From JAVVPL01 sp036655775 (GTDB lineage: Bacteria > Bacteroidota > Bacteroidia > Bacteroidales > P3): a stretch of DNA of 20,273 bases. How positions within the stretch are numbered: the first letter of the stretch is position 1; each line of letters begins with the position of its first letter. The stretch spans positions 1-20,273 of the forward strand of contig JAVVPL010000028.1 in assembly GCA_036655775.1 (NCBI GenBank), given 5' to 3'. The position numbers and the translations under genes are program-made. This document shows positions 7,991 to 17,009 of the stretch, piece by piece. The notes beneath the pieces were generated by a model, which made no database searches, was not told the DNA's origin, and worked only from the letters and a program-made list of their open reading frames with translations.

Positions 7991-10900
7991 TTAAAACACA
8001 ATTTTTCGTTCTTGTTTTTTTGTTTTATTTTCTAATTGTAACAAATAAATGCCTTTGGCATACTTCGATAAATCTAAGTAATAATTTCCTTCGGGCACTT
8101 GTCGTACTTCTAATTTTCTTCCTGAAAAATCGTAAATAGTCAAGGTATAGGTATCATCCGACAAAATGCTAAACTTGCCATCGGCTGAGGGGTTGGGATA
8201 GATATGAAGTTTTGTTTGATCCATATTGTTTTCGTTTTCGACTCCAAAAATATCGACATTGGTTAGTTCGGAAGCTCCCGATCCAAAAATGGCTTTAATT
8301 CCAGCGGTATGCCTGCCTGCGGCTAAGTTTTGAAAGGTATAGCTTTGGTCGGTAATATCTGAAGCCACTTCTTTTCCATCTAAATACAAGGTATAGCTAA
8401 GGGCATGATTAAATACTTTGTTGTACGTCAAATCGTCAATTTGCAACATATAGGCATCGTCGGAAGTATGTTGAATGGCAATATATTTTGTTCCTTCTGG
8501 AGCAATGTAATCGTATGTGGTCCAATTATTTGGAACGGTTTCGTGGGCTCCTTTATTGAGTTGTACAAAATGGTCAAGTTCAAAACTAGACGTGGAATAA
8601 TACACTTTCATGGTTTCCAAAGTGGCTTTGCTGAGAGATTTGGCACGAAAATTAAAAGGACCTGCGCCTGCTGGAATAATGAGCCAATCGTTATTGGCTA
8701 CGCCTTCTTCTTGAATAGAGGCCAAATACCGAAATCCTGAATAGGGATCCGCACTTTGTATCAAAGGACTTGTTTTATAAGGATTGAATACAATATACGA
8801 CATGGCTTCTCCTGCATGTGGAAAGCTAAATTTGGCAAACGTATAGGTGAGTCCTTTGTCTACGTCTTCTAATATATACTCCCCAATATTGGAAAGTCGA
8901 AAATCTGAATAGGTTTCCATATTATCGGTAAAGTTGGCATGTAAATTCCATTTTAAAAGGGCACTGTTTTCTCTTCGATCTACTTCCACTTGTGAGGGTT
9001 GGCAAATAATTTCTTTAAGTGCAATATCAATAAGGGTGTCGCGGCCAATATAGAAATTTGCAATTGCATTTTCATAATTGTCACGTTGTACGCGTAATTG
9101 ATAATTGCCTCGCCACATTTTTGGAAAAACAATTTTTCCATTGGAGGATATAAGGGCTTCAGTTTGATGTGCATTGTCGCTGCTTTGTAAAGCTACCAAA
9201 GTGCCTTTGGCATTTGCATTTCCATTGCAAGACACAGTTAAGGATACGTCAAACTCCATATCATAAATCAAATCATTTGAAAGTGCATAGAGAGAGAGGG
9301 AGTCATCATTGTATTTTGCTTGTATGGCATAACGATAAATATCGGCTGGTGCGATGGCTAAACTGGAATCTCTATACAGACAATTGCTGATTGTTTGTGT
9401 GTGGAGAAGTTTCCAATTGGCAATTTGATCTTCAGATCCTTTTACTCCTCGACGTACAGTGTAAGAAATGGGATTCGCTTCCATGGTTTGATGAGTAATT
9501 CCATAGATATTCCAGTTTTTGCCATTCATGCCCATGGTAGTCCATCCTTTGCCTTCATTAATGGCATTACCCTTACCTGCTACTTGAGGACCATCGTCAA
9601 TACCCATAGGATAGGCTTCATAGCCCACAGGATAACGAACGGCAATATACAAATCTTTGGTTTTATCGATTACTATCTTTTTTAATAATTCAAAGGTGTA
9701 CCATCCAGGGGTTTTGATTAGGTGTTCTTCTTTATGCAATAATAAGGCGGCATTGGCTCCTTCGTAAATTTCGATAAAAGGCCGACAAGCACTATTGAAA
9801 TAAATTCGTACGTGTGTGAGCGTGCTTTTTTCCATAAGTAGGGTGTCCAAATCGGCGGGCATAAAACGAACGGCAGCGGTAAATTCAGTGCCTCCTGCTC
9901 CCCAAGCATTTTTCAAATTATTTTTAGGGCCCCAAGCCAATTCTGTTGGATTCTTTGTGCCTATGGGCTTTTGCCAAGTAACGACACCTATTTTATTTTC
10001 ATTTTCTACCTCTACATTAATAGGTGAAAGATGTATAATTTTTAAAATGAAAGTGGTGTCGAATTGTTCTTGAGTTCGATTGAATGTAATTTCTTGGCTG
10101 ATATATAAAGGATGTGTAATTTGTAATTTATAATCTTGTTGTTGATAGGCAGAGAGTACAAATTTACCATCGGTGGAGGTAAGTACACTTTGAGACGAAT
10201 ATCCCGAAAGGCTAAGTTCGACATTCTCTATAGGATTTCCTTTGAGATCGGTAACTACGCCTTGTATAGTCATAGGAATGGCATTGTACAATTCAAATTG
10301 CAAATTAGTATCGCTAAGTGCATGTAAAGTGATTTCAAAACTGCGAGTGCCAAAATCTAATTTTGAAATGGTAAGTGTGTAGGTATCGGCCAACAGTGCG
10401 GGAACTGTAAATTGCCCTGTCGAATCGCTTTGTCCGTTCCACTGCATGGCCGAAGGCGATTTTCCTTTGATCACAATATTTGCATGGGCAATGGCTTTTG
10501 TCGAACCTGCCACAACCACTTCGCCTTTCAATTTTGCAAATGCGGTAACGGTGTTGAGCATTACATTGGGGCTCATATCCGAAAGACTTGTTTGCCAATA
10601 GGCGGGTTGATTGGTGGCTTGACTAAGATCGGTAATTGCCGCATTGAAAGATACTGTACGCATACTGTCGGTGCGTGCGCCCAAAAAATAATACGATTGT
10701 TCTTTGGGCATATCGGCCTCTTCTTTGAGTGGTTTAACCATGGTAATTACTAGGTTTTCTCCCTGGTTGGCATCGTAGTAAAACGCTTGATCCAAATGAA
10801 TATTCACGGCATTAGAACCTCCAAAAAATGTAAGTTTTGCATTGGCAACTAGGGTTTGTGTTCTAAAATAAATCCATTTGAAATCATTTACACTTCGCCC

Positions 10901-12394
10901 AAATTCATTGCGAGGGGTCGTACTCATATAAATTTGAAATTGCGATTTATCGGCGGTATCTTCTTTGGAAAAGAAATCGGTAAAATAACTTAAATCGGTA
11001 ATAATTCCTGTTTTTTTAATTTGCTCAGGTGTGTAAATCGATTGAGAAATGGACGATTTGCGTATACACAAAAAAGGTTCATCCATTTGTAAAATACCTA
11101 TGGATGTAGGGTTTTGGGTGGCTGTTGTGCCCGAATAGGCAAGTATAGAGGCTGGAATCCCGTAATCGTTGGCATTCCGTTGTGCAATTACCTGATACGT
11201 GTATAAATTTAAAGCGGGGATCGCTTCTATAAAAAAAGTATCTTTAGTGTAACGTGCCAAGGTGTCTGAAGTATATTTTGTGTTCCGAACAAGCGTATAA
11301 CCTGTAACGGGGGTTTCTAATACACCGCCATATTGACCGTAATTTACTTTTCCCCATCTAATCACACTTTGGTTGTCGACATTGGGAACCACGGTAATTT
11401 TCTTAGGGGCTCCTGCTATTTTTTCTATCCCTACATACGTAGCTTCGGAGGTATAATATGGCGATTCGCCATTGACATTGTTGGCAACGATACTATAATA
11501 GTAACTGCCTTTGGCCGAAAGTACATCCTCATACGTTAAAGATTCGCCAAGACTAGGATGGGTATATTCTTTGATCATCTTCATCGAACGCAAACTCATA
11601 CCTCGATATATTTGTATAGAAGTAAGCGAGCTAAGCGCATTGCCATTTTCTTGTAAAGAGGGATTTTGCCAACTTAAATTGACTTTGAGTGCGCCTGTTT
11701 GATTGGCAAGCACCGAAACCTTATCCACTGCCTTGGGTGCATTTTCAGCCGATTTAAGCACTAGTTTTATATCGTCTATCATAAAGCCCCAGCCGTCGGG
11801 CGAAACACATACAATGGCTATATATTTAACATTGGCGGGAATTTGAAAAGTATGTTGTTTCCAGCGGTCATTTTGTATGTAGGGACTGTCTCCGTTAAAA
11901 AACGTGAAACTTGTAGGATCGGTATTGCTTGTTGAATAGCCTACTTTAAAACTTTCATCACCAAAATAGGCCGAAGCCGATTTGGCATAGAAGCTAAACT
12001 CTCCGCCTATATGGGGGCGTAATTCTTTAGTAATTAACCAATCGTTACTTCCTCCCTGGCTCATACTGACCAACATCTTTTTTCCTGAATAGGCTTGCCA
12101 ATCGGGCATGGTATTGGCTTGCCCATTATTATCTAAAGCTTTGCTAGGATTGTAAACAAGCCATGCACAAGCTTTTCCGCGGTTAGGATACTCAAATATA
12201 GGGCCTCCCGTAGTTATGTTTTTATCGTAGTCTAGGGTTGTCCAGCCCGTTAAATCGGTCGTGGCAAAATCTCTGTGGGATTCAATATCATCAAAAAAAG
12301 ATGAAAGATTTTGTCCCTGAAATTGTATGGGAAAAACGGACAAAAACAACACGCAAAAGAGAATTTTGTGTAAGGGATTAAATTGACTTATCAT
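7991..12394 (-). CDS. Giant secreted multidomain adhesin-like protein with T9SS sorting domain (1467 aa)
   Basis: The protein begins with a signal peptide (1-27, ILFCVLFLSVFPIQFQGQ). A cleaved-adhesin/choice-of-anchor J-like module follows at about 33-213, with SNDWLITKEL, WKQHTFQIP and MIDDIKL as strand landmarks. Two Fn3-like domains lie at about 217-322 and 328-422. A module of unclear type (about 425-620) is followed by two carboxypeptidase-regulatory-like beta-sandwiches (622-700 and 707-785). A jelly-roll-like region at about 795-965 (AWGAGGTEFTAAVRF, NWNIYGI) resembles parts of gingipain/haemagglutinin-type adhesins. A third regulatory-like domain lies near 1048-1128 and a second choice-of-anchor module at about 1157-1327 (NNDWLIIPAG, MLQIDDLTY). 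The T9SS sorting domain covers about 1395-1467, from LHIYPNPSADG to a basic C-terminus. No catalytic domain is visible, so an adhesive or binding role on the cell surface is inferred. No promoter is apparent in the 97-bp gap upstream, so it is probably co-transcribed with the 1459-residue gene. Confidence 0.93.
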   Translation of the reverse strand: MISQFNPLHKILFCVLFLSVFPIQFQGQNLSSFFDDIESHRDFATTDLTGWTTLDYDKNITTGGPIFEYPNRGKACAWLVYNPSKALDNNGQANTMPDWQAYSGKKMLVSMSQGGSNDWLITKELRPHIGGEFSFYAKSASAYFGDESFKVGYSTSNTDPTSFTFFNGDSPYIQNDRWKQHTFQIPANVKYIAIVCVSPDGWGFMIDDIKLVLKSAENAPKAVDKVSVLANQTGALKVNLSWQNPSLQENGNALSSLTSIQIYRGMSLRSMKMIKEYTHPSLGESLTYEDVLSAKGSYYYSIVANNVNGESPYYTSEATYVGIEKIAGAPKKITVVPNVDNQSVIRWGKVNYGQYGGVLETPVTGYTLVRNTKYTSDTLARYTKDTFFIEAIPALNLYTYQVIAQRNANDYGIPASILAYSGTTATQNPTSIGILQMDEPFLCIRKSSISQSIYTPEQIKKTGIITDLSYFTDFFSKEDTADKSQFQIYMSTTPRNEFGRSVNDFKWIYFRTQTLVANAKLTFFGGSNAVNIHLDQAFYYDANQGENLVITMVKPLKEEADMPKEQSYYFLGARTDSMRTVSFNAAITDLSQATNQPAYWQTSLSDMSPNVMLNTVTAFAKLKGEVVVAGSTKAIAHANIVIKGKSPSAMQWNGQSDSTGQFTVPALLADTYTLTISKLDFGTRSFEITLHALSDTNLQFELYNAIPMTIQGVVTDLKGNPIENVELSLSGYSSQSVLTSTDGKFVLSAYQQQDYKLQITHPLYISQEITFNRTQEQFDTTFILKIIHLSPINVEVENENKIGVVTWQKPIGTKNPTELAWGPKNNLKNAWGAGGTEFTAAVRFMPADLDTLLMEKSTLTHVRIYFNSACRPFIEIYEGANAALLLHKEEHLIKTPGWYTFELLKKIVIDKTKDLYIAVRYPVGYEAYPMGIDDGPQVAGKGNAINEGKGWTTMGMNGKNWNIYGITHQTMEANPISYTVRRGVKGSEDQIANWKLLHTQTISNCLYRDSSLAIAPADIYRYAIQAKYNDDSLSLYALSNDLIYDMEFDVSLTVSCNGNANAKGTLVALQSSDNAHQTEALISSNGKIVFPKMWRGNYQLRVQRDNYENAIANFYIGRDTLIDIALKEIICQPSQVEVDRRENSALLKWNLHANFTDNMETYSDFRLSNIGEYILEDVDKGLTYTFAKFSFPHAGEAMSYIVFNPYKTSPLIQSADPYSGFRYLASIQEEGVANNDWLIIPAGAGPFNFRAKSLSKATLETMKVYYSTSSFELDHFVQLNKGAHETVPNNWTTYDYIAPEGTKYIAIQHTSDDAYMLQIDDLTYNKVFNHALSYTLYLDGKEVASDITDQSYTFQNLAAGRHTAGIKAIFGSGASELTNVDIFGVENENNMDQTKLHIYPNPSADGKFSILSDDTYTLTIYDFSGRKLEVRQVPEGNYYLDLSKYAKGIYLLQLENKTKKQERKIVF

Positions 12395-12395
12395 T

Positions 12396-12433
12396 TTATT
12401 TAGTTTATGTAAAGTTATTTAGTTTATATAAAG
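12396..12433 (-). repeat. 19-bp tandem duplication just upstream of the 1467-aa gene
   Basis: Two directly adjacent copies, 12396-12414 (TTATTTAGTTTATGTAAAG) and 12415-12433, differ at one base (G to A). The first copy ends one base before the start codon of the 1467-residue gene, so the repeat forms the translation-initiation region. It is AT-rich, as is typical of Bacteroidota leaders. A recent slippage duplication is the simplest explanation. Confidence 0.8.
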
Positions 12434-12472
12434 CCATCTGATGATTTATGTTTTATATATCACCGATGGCTT
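12431..12472 (-). other. Long intergenic hairpin between the two giant genes, without a U-tract
   Basis: The outer arms AAGCCATC (12431-12438) and GATGGCTT (12465-12472) pair perfectly. Inside, TGATGAT-side and ATCACC-side bases can add about six pairs (one G-U on the minus-strand RNA), leaving a loop of about 13 bases. The bases after it on the minus strand (TATATAAACTAAATAA) are not a T-run. It is therefore not a typical terminator and may be an RNA-processing or stability element in a two-gene transcript. Confidence 0.5.
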
Positions 12473-12491
12473 AGAAATTATTTAATTAAAA

Positions 12492-15400
12492 TTATTCTAT
12501 TATCAATTTTTTGATGAGGGGGGTTTTGCCTGTGGTCACTCTTACAAAATAAAGTCCTTTTGGAAAATCAGCTACCGAAATGCTATAGGTATTGAGGGCT
12601 TGGAGAGCTTTGTAAAATACTCTTTGTCCCGTACTATTGAAAAGTTCGATGGTCTCTATATTTTTTTCTAAACTAAGGGTTACAATATGAGAGCAGGGAT
12701 TTGGAAATATACGGAACGATTCTTTAGAAATGGCTTCAATGGATACTTTTTGGATAGTTCCCAAAGTGGTATCGTTCGATTTATTTGCATCATTATCCAA
12801 TAAGGTGTAAGCTTTGATTATATATTTTTTTGCTTGATCTAAATTGGCTTTTTTTGCAAAACTATATTCTATTTCTTCTCCTATGGCTATGGCTGAAATG
12901 GTTTCTTGTACTGGCTTTTCATCGTTGAGGGTATACACAATTGGAATATTTGTCAAATTGGTATTCCCAAAGTTTTTTACTTTTACAATCACACTTTCGT
13001 CGGATATGGGTTTGCCCTCTTTGGGCGATACCAAACTTGTAACCCCTGCATCATATACAGGACGTTCTACCACATTAAAATTACAACTGAGGGTGTCGTT
13101 TTGGGTGTTTCCATCTTGATCCAAAAGGGTATAGACTTTTACCGTATACGATTGGGCTTGCGTAAAAACTAGATTTTGTGCAAATGTATAGAGCGTACTT
13201 GCTCCCGTGGCCAAACTTACATGAATGGTGTCTATAACTGCGGCTTTGCCTTCTATCAAATAGGCTACAGTCACCCATTGCAAGGTGTCGAAACCGAGAT
13301 TAGAAAGTTGAATGGATAAAGGCACAGGCATATTGGGATAAATCACATCTAGGGTGTTGAGAATAGAATCAAGGCGTACATCTTTGGCAAGTTTGGATAC
13401 AATGTTTTTACAAATGGTGTCATTTGCATGTTGGTAGTCATAAGGGTAGTCCACGTAGGCTTTGAGGGTGTAATTTTTTCGTGCCGATAAATCCACAGGC
13501 GTGGCAAAGGTATATAGGAGCGCTTCATTACTGTCCAATTTTGTATCTAAGGTGCCACTCAAAAGAGTTCCCTCTATTTGACAATACACAGGAATGTGGT
13601 TCACGCTTTCGGAAGTTTTATTGCGAATACGAACACTTACGGTTTCTGCTTTGGAAAGTTCACCCGAAACAGGACTTACTATTTCTTCAATTGCAAGGTC
13701 GATGGGCTTAATTTGATTTAATTTTACATTTCTAATTTCCATACCTCCTCCATTATCGGTAAGGGCATGAAAAGCAAAATAATGAATACCTGAAACGCTA
13801 GGGGTGAAATACACACTTAGAGGTACAAAGGTTTCGTCTTCAATGGCAAAGGTTTGCAGTGCCGTATAATTTGTTATTTCTTTTTGCTTTCTTCCAAATA
13901 AAAGTTGCAATTGTTCTATGTATTGTGCATCGGCTCTTTGGGCTTCAAATGAAATTTTATAGGTGACCCCTGCTTCTAAATCTAAACAAGGAGAGGCTAA
14001 AAAATCATCGGCATTGGCACTATAGGTAAATTTAGCGGTGGAGGTATGGGTATTTAAACTCCATTTAGATTCGCTTGCATTGCCTGTAAAACTTGCCCAA
14101 CGCGCATTGGCTGTATCATTGTTGAATGTATATGCGTAAGGAGGGAATAGGGCTTCGTATTTTTCGGCATTTACACAAAGGGTATCATTGGTATGAATGG
14201 TGTCGGCAGCGGCAGTAAGCCAAATTTTAATATTCATTTTGGCAATACGCGACAAATCCACATTTGGAATTGTTTTTTGAATGCTTTGACCTGCGGATAT
14301 GCTTTCGGAGGTATAACTTTGGCTTATCTCGGGCAAAGAATCTATTTGATAATGAATCGTGAAATTATTGGCAGTGCCAACGCCTTCATTTTTTACAGTT
14401 ACTTGTAAATTTTCAGTTGAGGAAAGTTCGCAAGCGGCCGATGGTGGAGTGACCGAAACAAGAGCAAGATTTACAGGCGAAAGTTCATGTAAACTAATTT
14501 CAAGTACATCTACCCCTCCACAATTGTCCGAAAGTTTGGAAATAGACTCAAAGCAAAGAGAATAAATACTGTCTTTGCTGGGACTAAAACGTATGGTTTT
14601 TGAGAATAAGGGCTTGTCTTTTAGGGTGGTTGACCATTTTCCCACTTCGGTAATGGTATCGTTCAACAAAAGTTGAACGGGCTTGAAGTCGGTGGAATTT
14701 TGTACGGCTAAATATACATTCATATAATCTTTTTGTGGCATATAACTATAATTATCTACGCCTACACGAAGATAGGAAAGTTCATATTGAGAGCCTGCTT
14801 TGAGGGCCAATGGACGAGAGTAAAGAAAATCTTTGTTTGCAGGTTCGCTTCCTATTTCTAATGGAATTCCACTCCGCCAAGGCATTTGTTTTGAAAAGGC
14901 AGAAACAGAGAAATAGTCGGAGATAACCCAATTGACACCATCTTTGTTGGCATCTTGAGTTTCCCAAGTTAAACTCTCTTCGGAATGATCCTTATATACC
15001 TCCCCGTTGGAGGGTCGATAAGGCAAAGTGGTCAATGTGTTCTGCATGCTGAGATTTAAAGTGTCGTTGGCATTCTCATGTAAAGGAGCCAATAAATTGC
15101 TCAAATAAATTTGCACCTCATACTTGCCTGGATTTGCAAAATTGCTTGTTTGTGTAAATGTATGTGTGTAAATACCATTCACAGGAATCGATACATCCCG
15201 TAGTACTTCACTTACGAATCCGCTTCCGTTGACCTTATACGCAATGGTAAACGTACTAGATGAAATGGCTTGTACCCCTGCATTTTGAATGTTTACACTA
15301 AGGGCAGTGGTTTTACTTAAATTGCCTTTTAAGGGGTTGTTGATAGATTTGAGTGCTATATCGGAATTGGCAAGAGGATTTATTTCCACGCTGCTGATTT

Positions 15401-16871
15401 GAAGTTTCCCTGCACGAACAGCAACTCTAGGGGCATTGTTTGCGTGAAAAACAAGGTAGTACGCGCTTGTTTGTGAAGCGGTAAAACGAATGGTTTTAGC
15501 TATGGTATTTTCGGCTTTTACTTGAAAATGGTCTAGCAAAGGAGTTGCGCTAAGCGAAACCACATCGGGAGAAGTAGTGAGATAAACACTCAAACTGTTG
15601 GAATCTAAGGGATGTGTAGTGAGTGCATCAAATTTTAATTCGTATGTTTGACCCGCTTGACAATTGAATGCGGGGCTAAACAAATAATCATCGGCATACG
15701 TATTTTGGGTGTATGTGTTAGGGTTATATGTCCAAGCAGAGGGCCAATTTCCCGAAGGATACGAACGATAGGACACCGACCAGGTGGCGCCTTCATCTTC
15801 GATGGCATTGCTATCTACAACACTCCAAATGGCCTCATCGGTAAGTGTGTACTTCCCAAAAATAGCTGTGTAAGGAAGGGAAACCAAGGTGTTGTAAGCA
15901 AACATATCAATTTGATTGTTGTTGCTTATATTGGAGTCTATATCTTTCCCCAACAGTACTACACTGGCTTTTATAGGACAGGCTATCAAATGGGTATTTG
16001 CCAAATCGGCTTTCTGTGTAAAGCTATATTCCATTTCTTGATCCATACTGAGCAAATCATTGTTTAGTGTGAGAATTTCTTCTACCTTAGCTAAAGTATC
16101 TATTTGATAGCTCATTTTCAATTGAGTCCCCGTGCCTAAAGTGGCGGAACCTGTATTTTTAAGCATTACTTTAATAGTCTCTTGATTGCTATAAATCCCT
16201 TTGGATAGGGGCTGTACAAATTTTATTATTCCTATATCGTGAGAGGGTCGAGACGAAAGATTTACTCCATCCAAATAAACACTATTTCCATAACTAGCAT
16301 CAAAGGTGTAATTAAAAGCAATTCGTACATTTGCTTGATTATCATATAGGGCAGGGAGTTCGATACGTACTTTATACCAATAGTGCGCATATTCCCAACT
16401 TACCCCCACTGATTTTGCTGCGGAACTTTTCCATAAAGTGTCGTAAGTGAGTCCGTCGTTGATGGAGCCCCATACATTCAAAGAGGAGGTGCCAAGATCG
16501 AGCGGTAAGTTTTTTACATAAAAAGTTAAAATCAATGCTTTCTCTCCCAAACTAGAAATGGAAGGAGAGAGAACCGATTCATTTTGTGGATTGACAGGAC
16601 TTGGTTCAGGAATTAATAAGGATTGCACACTGCTTGCATCAAAATGCTCCTTAAATGTATCCCATCTTGGATTTCCTAACTTGATCGTATCTTTACTATT
16701 GGTCTTAATTTTAGTCCAACTATTTGTAGTAAAAATAGTATCAGAATCGAAACCTTCTGTAAATAGAGTTTTCTGTCCTTGCGCAAATAAACTACTAAAG
16801 AACAAAAAGAAAAAAGAAACAACTCCTCGACTTAAAAGGGATGTTGATGGCATTAATACTTGTTTTTCCAT
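12492..16871 (-). CDS. Giant secreted protein with alternating jelly-roll and CARDB-like repeats and T9SS sorting domain (1459 aa)
   Basis: A signal peptide covers about 1-32 (VVSFFFLFFSSLFAQGQ). Four beta-sandwich modules of choice-of-anchor type follow at about 36-208, 330-498, 614-798 and 908-1054. Six CARDB-like repeats lie at about 212-326, 503-610, 800-900, 1058-1158, 1164-1268 and 1273-1372. Each repeat opens with a D-I/L/V-A/G phrase (DIGIIKF, DIALKSI, NLALVSV, DLAIEEI, DVRLDSI, DAGVTSL) and most close with an HANDT/QNDT/SNDT phrase. The first three repeats alternate with sandwiches and the last three are in tandem. A T9SS sorting domain at about 1386-1459 (FRIFPNPC, then GLYFVRV and LIKKLIIE) completes it. 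No catalytic site is visible; I infer an extended rod-like surface or released protein that presents binding modules. It has its own promoter-like sequence upstream and lies directly downstream of the AraC-family gene. Confidence 0.93.
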   Translation of the reverse strand: MEKQVLMPSTSLLSRGVVSFFFLFFSSLFAQGQKTLFTEGFDSDTIFTTNSWTKIKTNSKDTIKLGNPRWDTFKEHFDASSVQSLLIPEPSPVNPQNESVLSPSISSLGEKALILTFYVKNLPLDLGTSSLNVWGSINDGLTYDTLWKSSAAKSVGVSWEYAHYWYKVRIELPALYDNQANVRIAFNYTFDASYGNSVYLDGVNLSSRPSHDIGIIKFVQPLSKGIYSNQETIKVMLKNTGSATLGTGTQLKMSYQIDTLAKVEEILTLNNDLLSMDQEMEYSFTQKADLANTHLIACPIKASVVLLGKDIDSNISNNNQIDMFAYNTLVSLPYTAIFGKYTLTDEAIWSVVDSNAIEDEGATWSVSYRSYPSGNWPSAWTYNPNTYTQNTYADDYLFSPAFNCQAGQTYELKFDALTTHPLDSNSLSVYLTTSPDVVSLSATPLLDHFQVKAENTIAKTIRFTASQTSAYYLVFHANNAPRVAVRAGKLQISSVEINPLANSDIALKSINNPLKGNLSKTTALSVNIQNAGVQAISSSTFTIAYKVNGSGFVSEVLRDVSIPVNGIYTHTFTQTSNFANPGKYEVQIYLSNLLAPLHENANDTLNLSMQNTLTTLPYRPSNGEVYKDHSEESLTWETQDANKDGVNWVISDYFSVSAFSKQMPWRSGIPLEIGSEPANKDFLYSRPLALKAGSQYELSYLRVGVDNYSYMPQKDYMNVYLAVQNSTDFKPVQLLLNDTITEVGKWSTTLKDKPLFSKTIRFSPSKDSIYSLCFESISKLSDNCGGVDVLEISLHELSPVNLALVSVTPPSAACELSSTENLQVTVKNEGVGTANNFTIHYQIDSLPEISQSYTSESISAGQSIQKTIPNVDLSRIAKMNIKIWLTAAADTIHTNDTLCVNAEKYEALFPPYAYTFNNDTANARWASFTGNASESKWSLNTHTSTAKFTYSANADDFLASPCLDLEAGVTYKISFEAQRADAQYIEQLQLLFGRKQKEITNYTALQTFAIEDETFVPLSVYFTPSVSGIHYFAFHALTDNGGGMEIRNVKLNQIKPIDLAIEEIVSPVSGELSKAETVSVRIRNKTSESVNHIPVYCQIEGTLLSGTLDTKLDSNEALLYTFATPVDLSARKNYTLKAYVDYPYDYQHANDTICKNIVSKLAKDVRLDSILNTLDVIYPNMPVPLSIQLSNLGFDTLQWVTVAYLIEGKAAVIDTIHVSLATGASTLYTFAQNLVFTQAQSYTVKVYTLLDQDGNTQNDTLSCNFNVVERPVYDAGVTSLVSPKEGKPISDESVIVKVKNFGNTNLTNIPIVYTLNDEKPVQETISAIAIGEEIEYSFAKKANLDQAKKYIIKAYTLLDNDANKSNDTTLGTIQKVSIEAISKESFRIFPNPCSHIVTLSLEKNIETIELFNSTGQRVFYKALQALNTYSISVADFPKGLYFVRVTTGKTPLIKKLIIE

Positions 16872-16900
16872 TTTGATAAAATTTTAATTGTTTTGAATTA

Positions 16901-16930
16901 CAAATATAAATCATTGCTTTTGAATACAAG
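16901..16930 (-). promoter_or_regulatory. Putative promoter of the 1459-aa giant gene
   Basis: On the minus strand, a CTTG at 16930-16927 is followed after 18 bases by TATATTTG at 16908-16901. This matches the Bacteroidota TTTG / about 19 / TAnnTTTG layout with one -33 mismatch. The -7 box is about 30 bases before the ATG at 16871, leaving a leader of roughly 25 bases. Confidence 0.6.
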
Positions 16931-16946
16931 TTCGTTTAGTCCCAAA

Positions 16947-16974
16947 TGGACAACAAGAAGTTGGACGAATGGAC
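16947..16974 (-). promoter_or_regulatory. Three TGGAC repeats upstream of the giant-gene promoter
   Basis: TGGAC occurs at 16947-16951, 16962-16966 and 16970-16974, all in the same orientation. The last two are part of a near 8-bp period (TGGACGAA, TGGACGTA). They lie just upstream of the -33 element, where an activator usually binds, and between the giant gene and the AraC-family gene. Binding by that regulator is inference only. Confidence 0.4.
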
Positions 16975-17009
16975 GTAAATCAATTTAAGAATTTGATTAT
17001 CAAACGAAT

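Noticed and set aside
15648..16067. Plus-strand open frame of 139 codons inside the 1459-aa gene
   Set aside because: It lies wholly antisense to a gene with clear domains, has no homology-like features and an odd composition; it is a shadow frame.
16992..17004. TTTGAT-T-ATCAAA palindrome just after the AraC-family stop
   Set aside because: Short 6-bp AT-rich arms without a T-run; not enough for a terminator and no specific reason for an operator.
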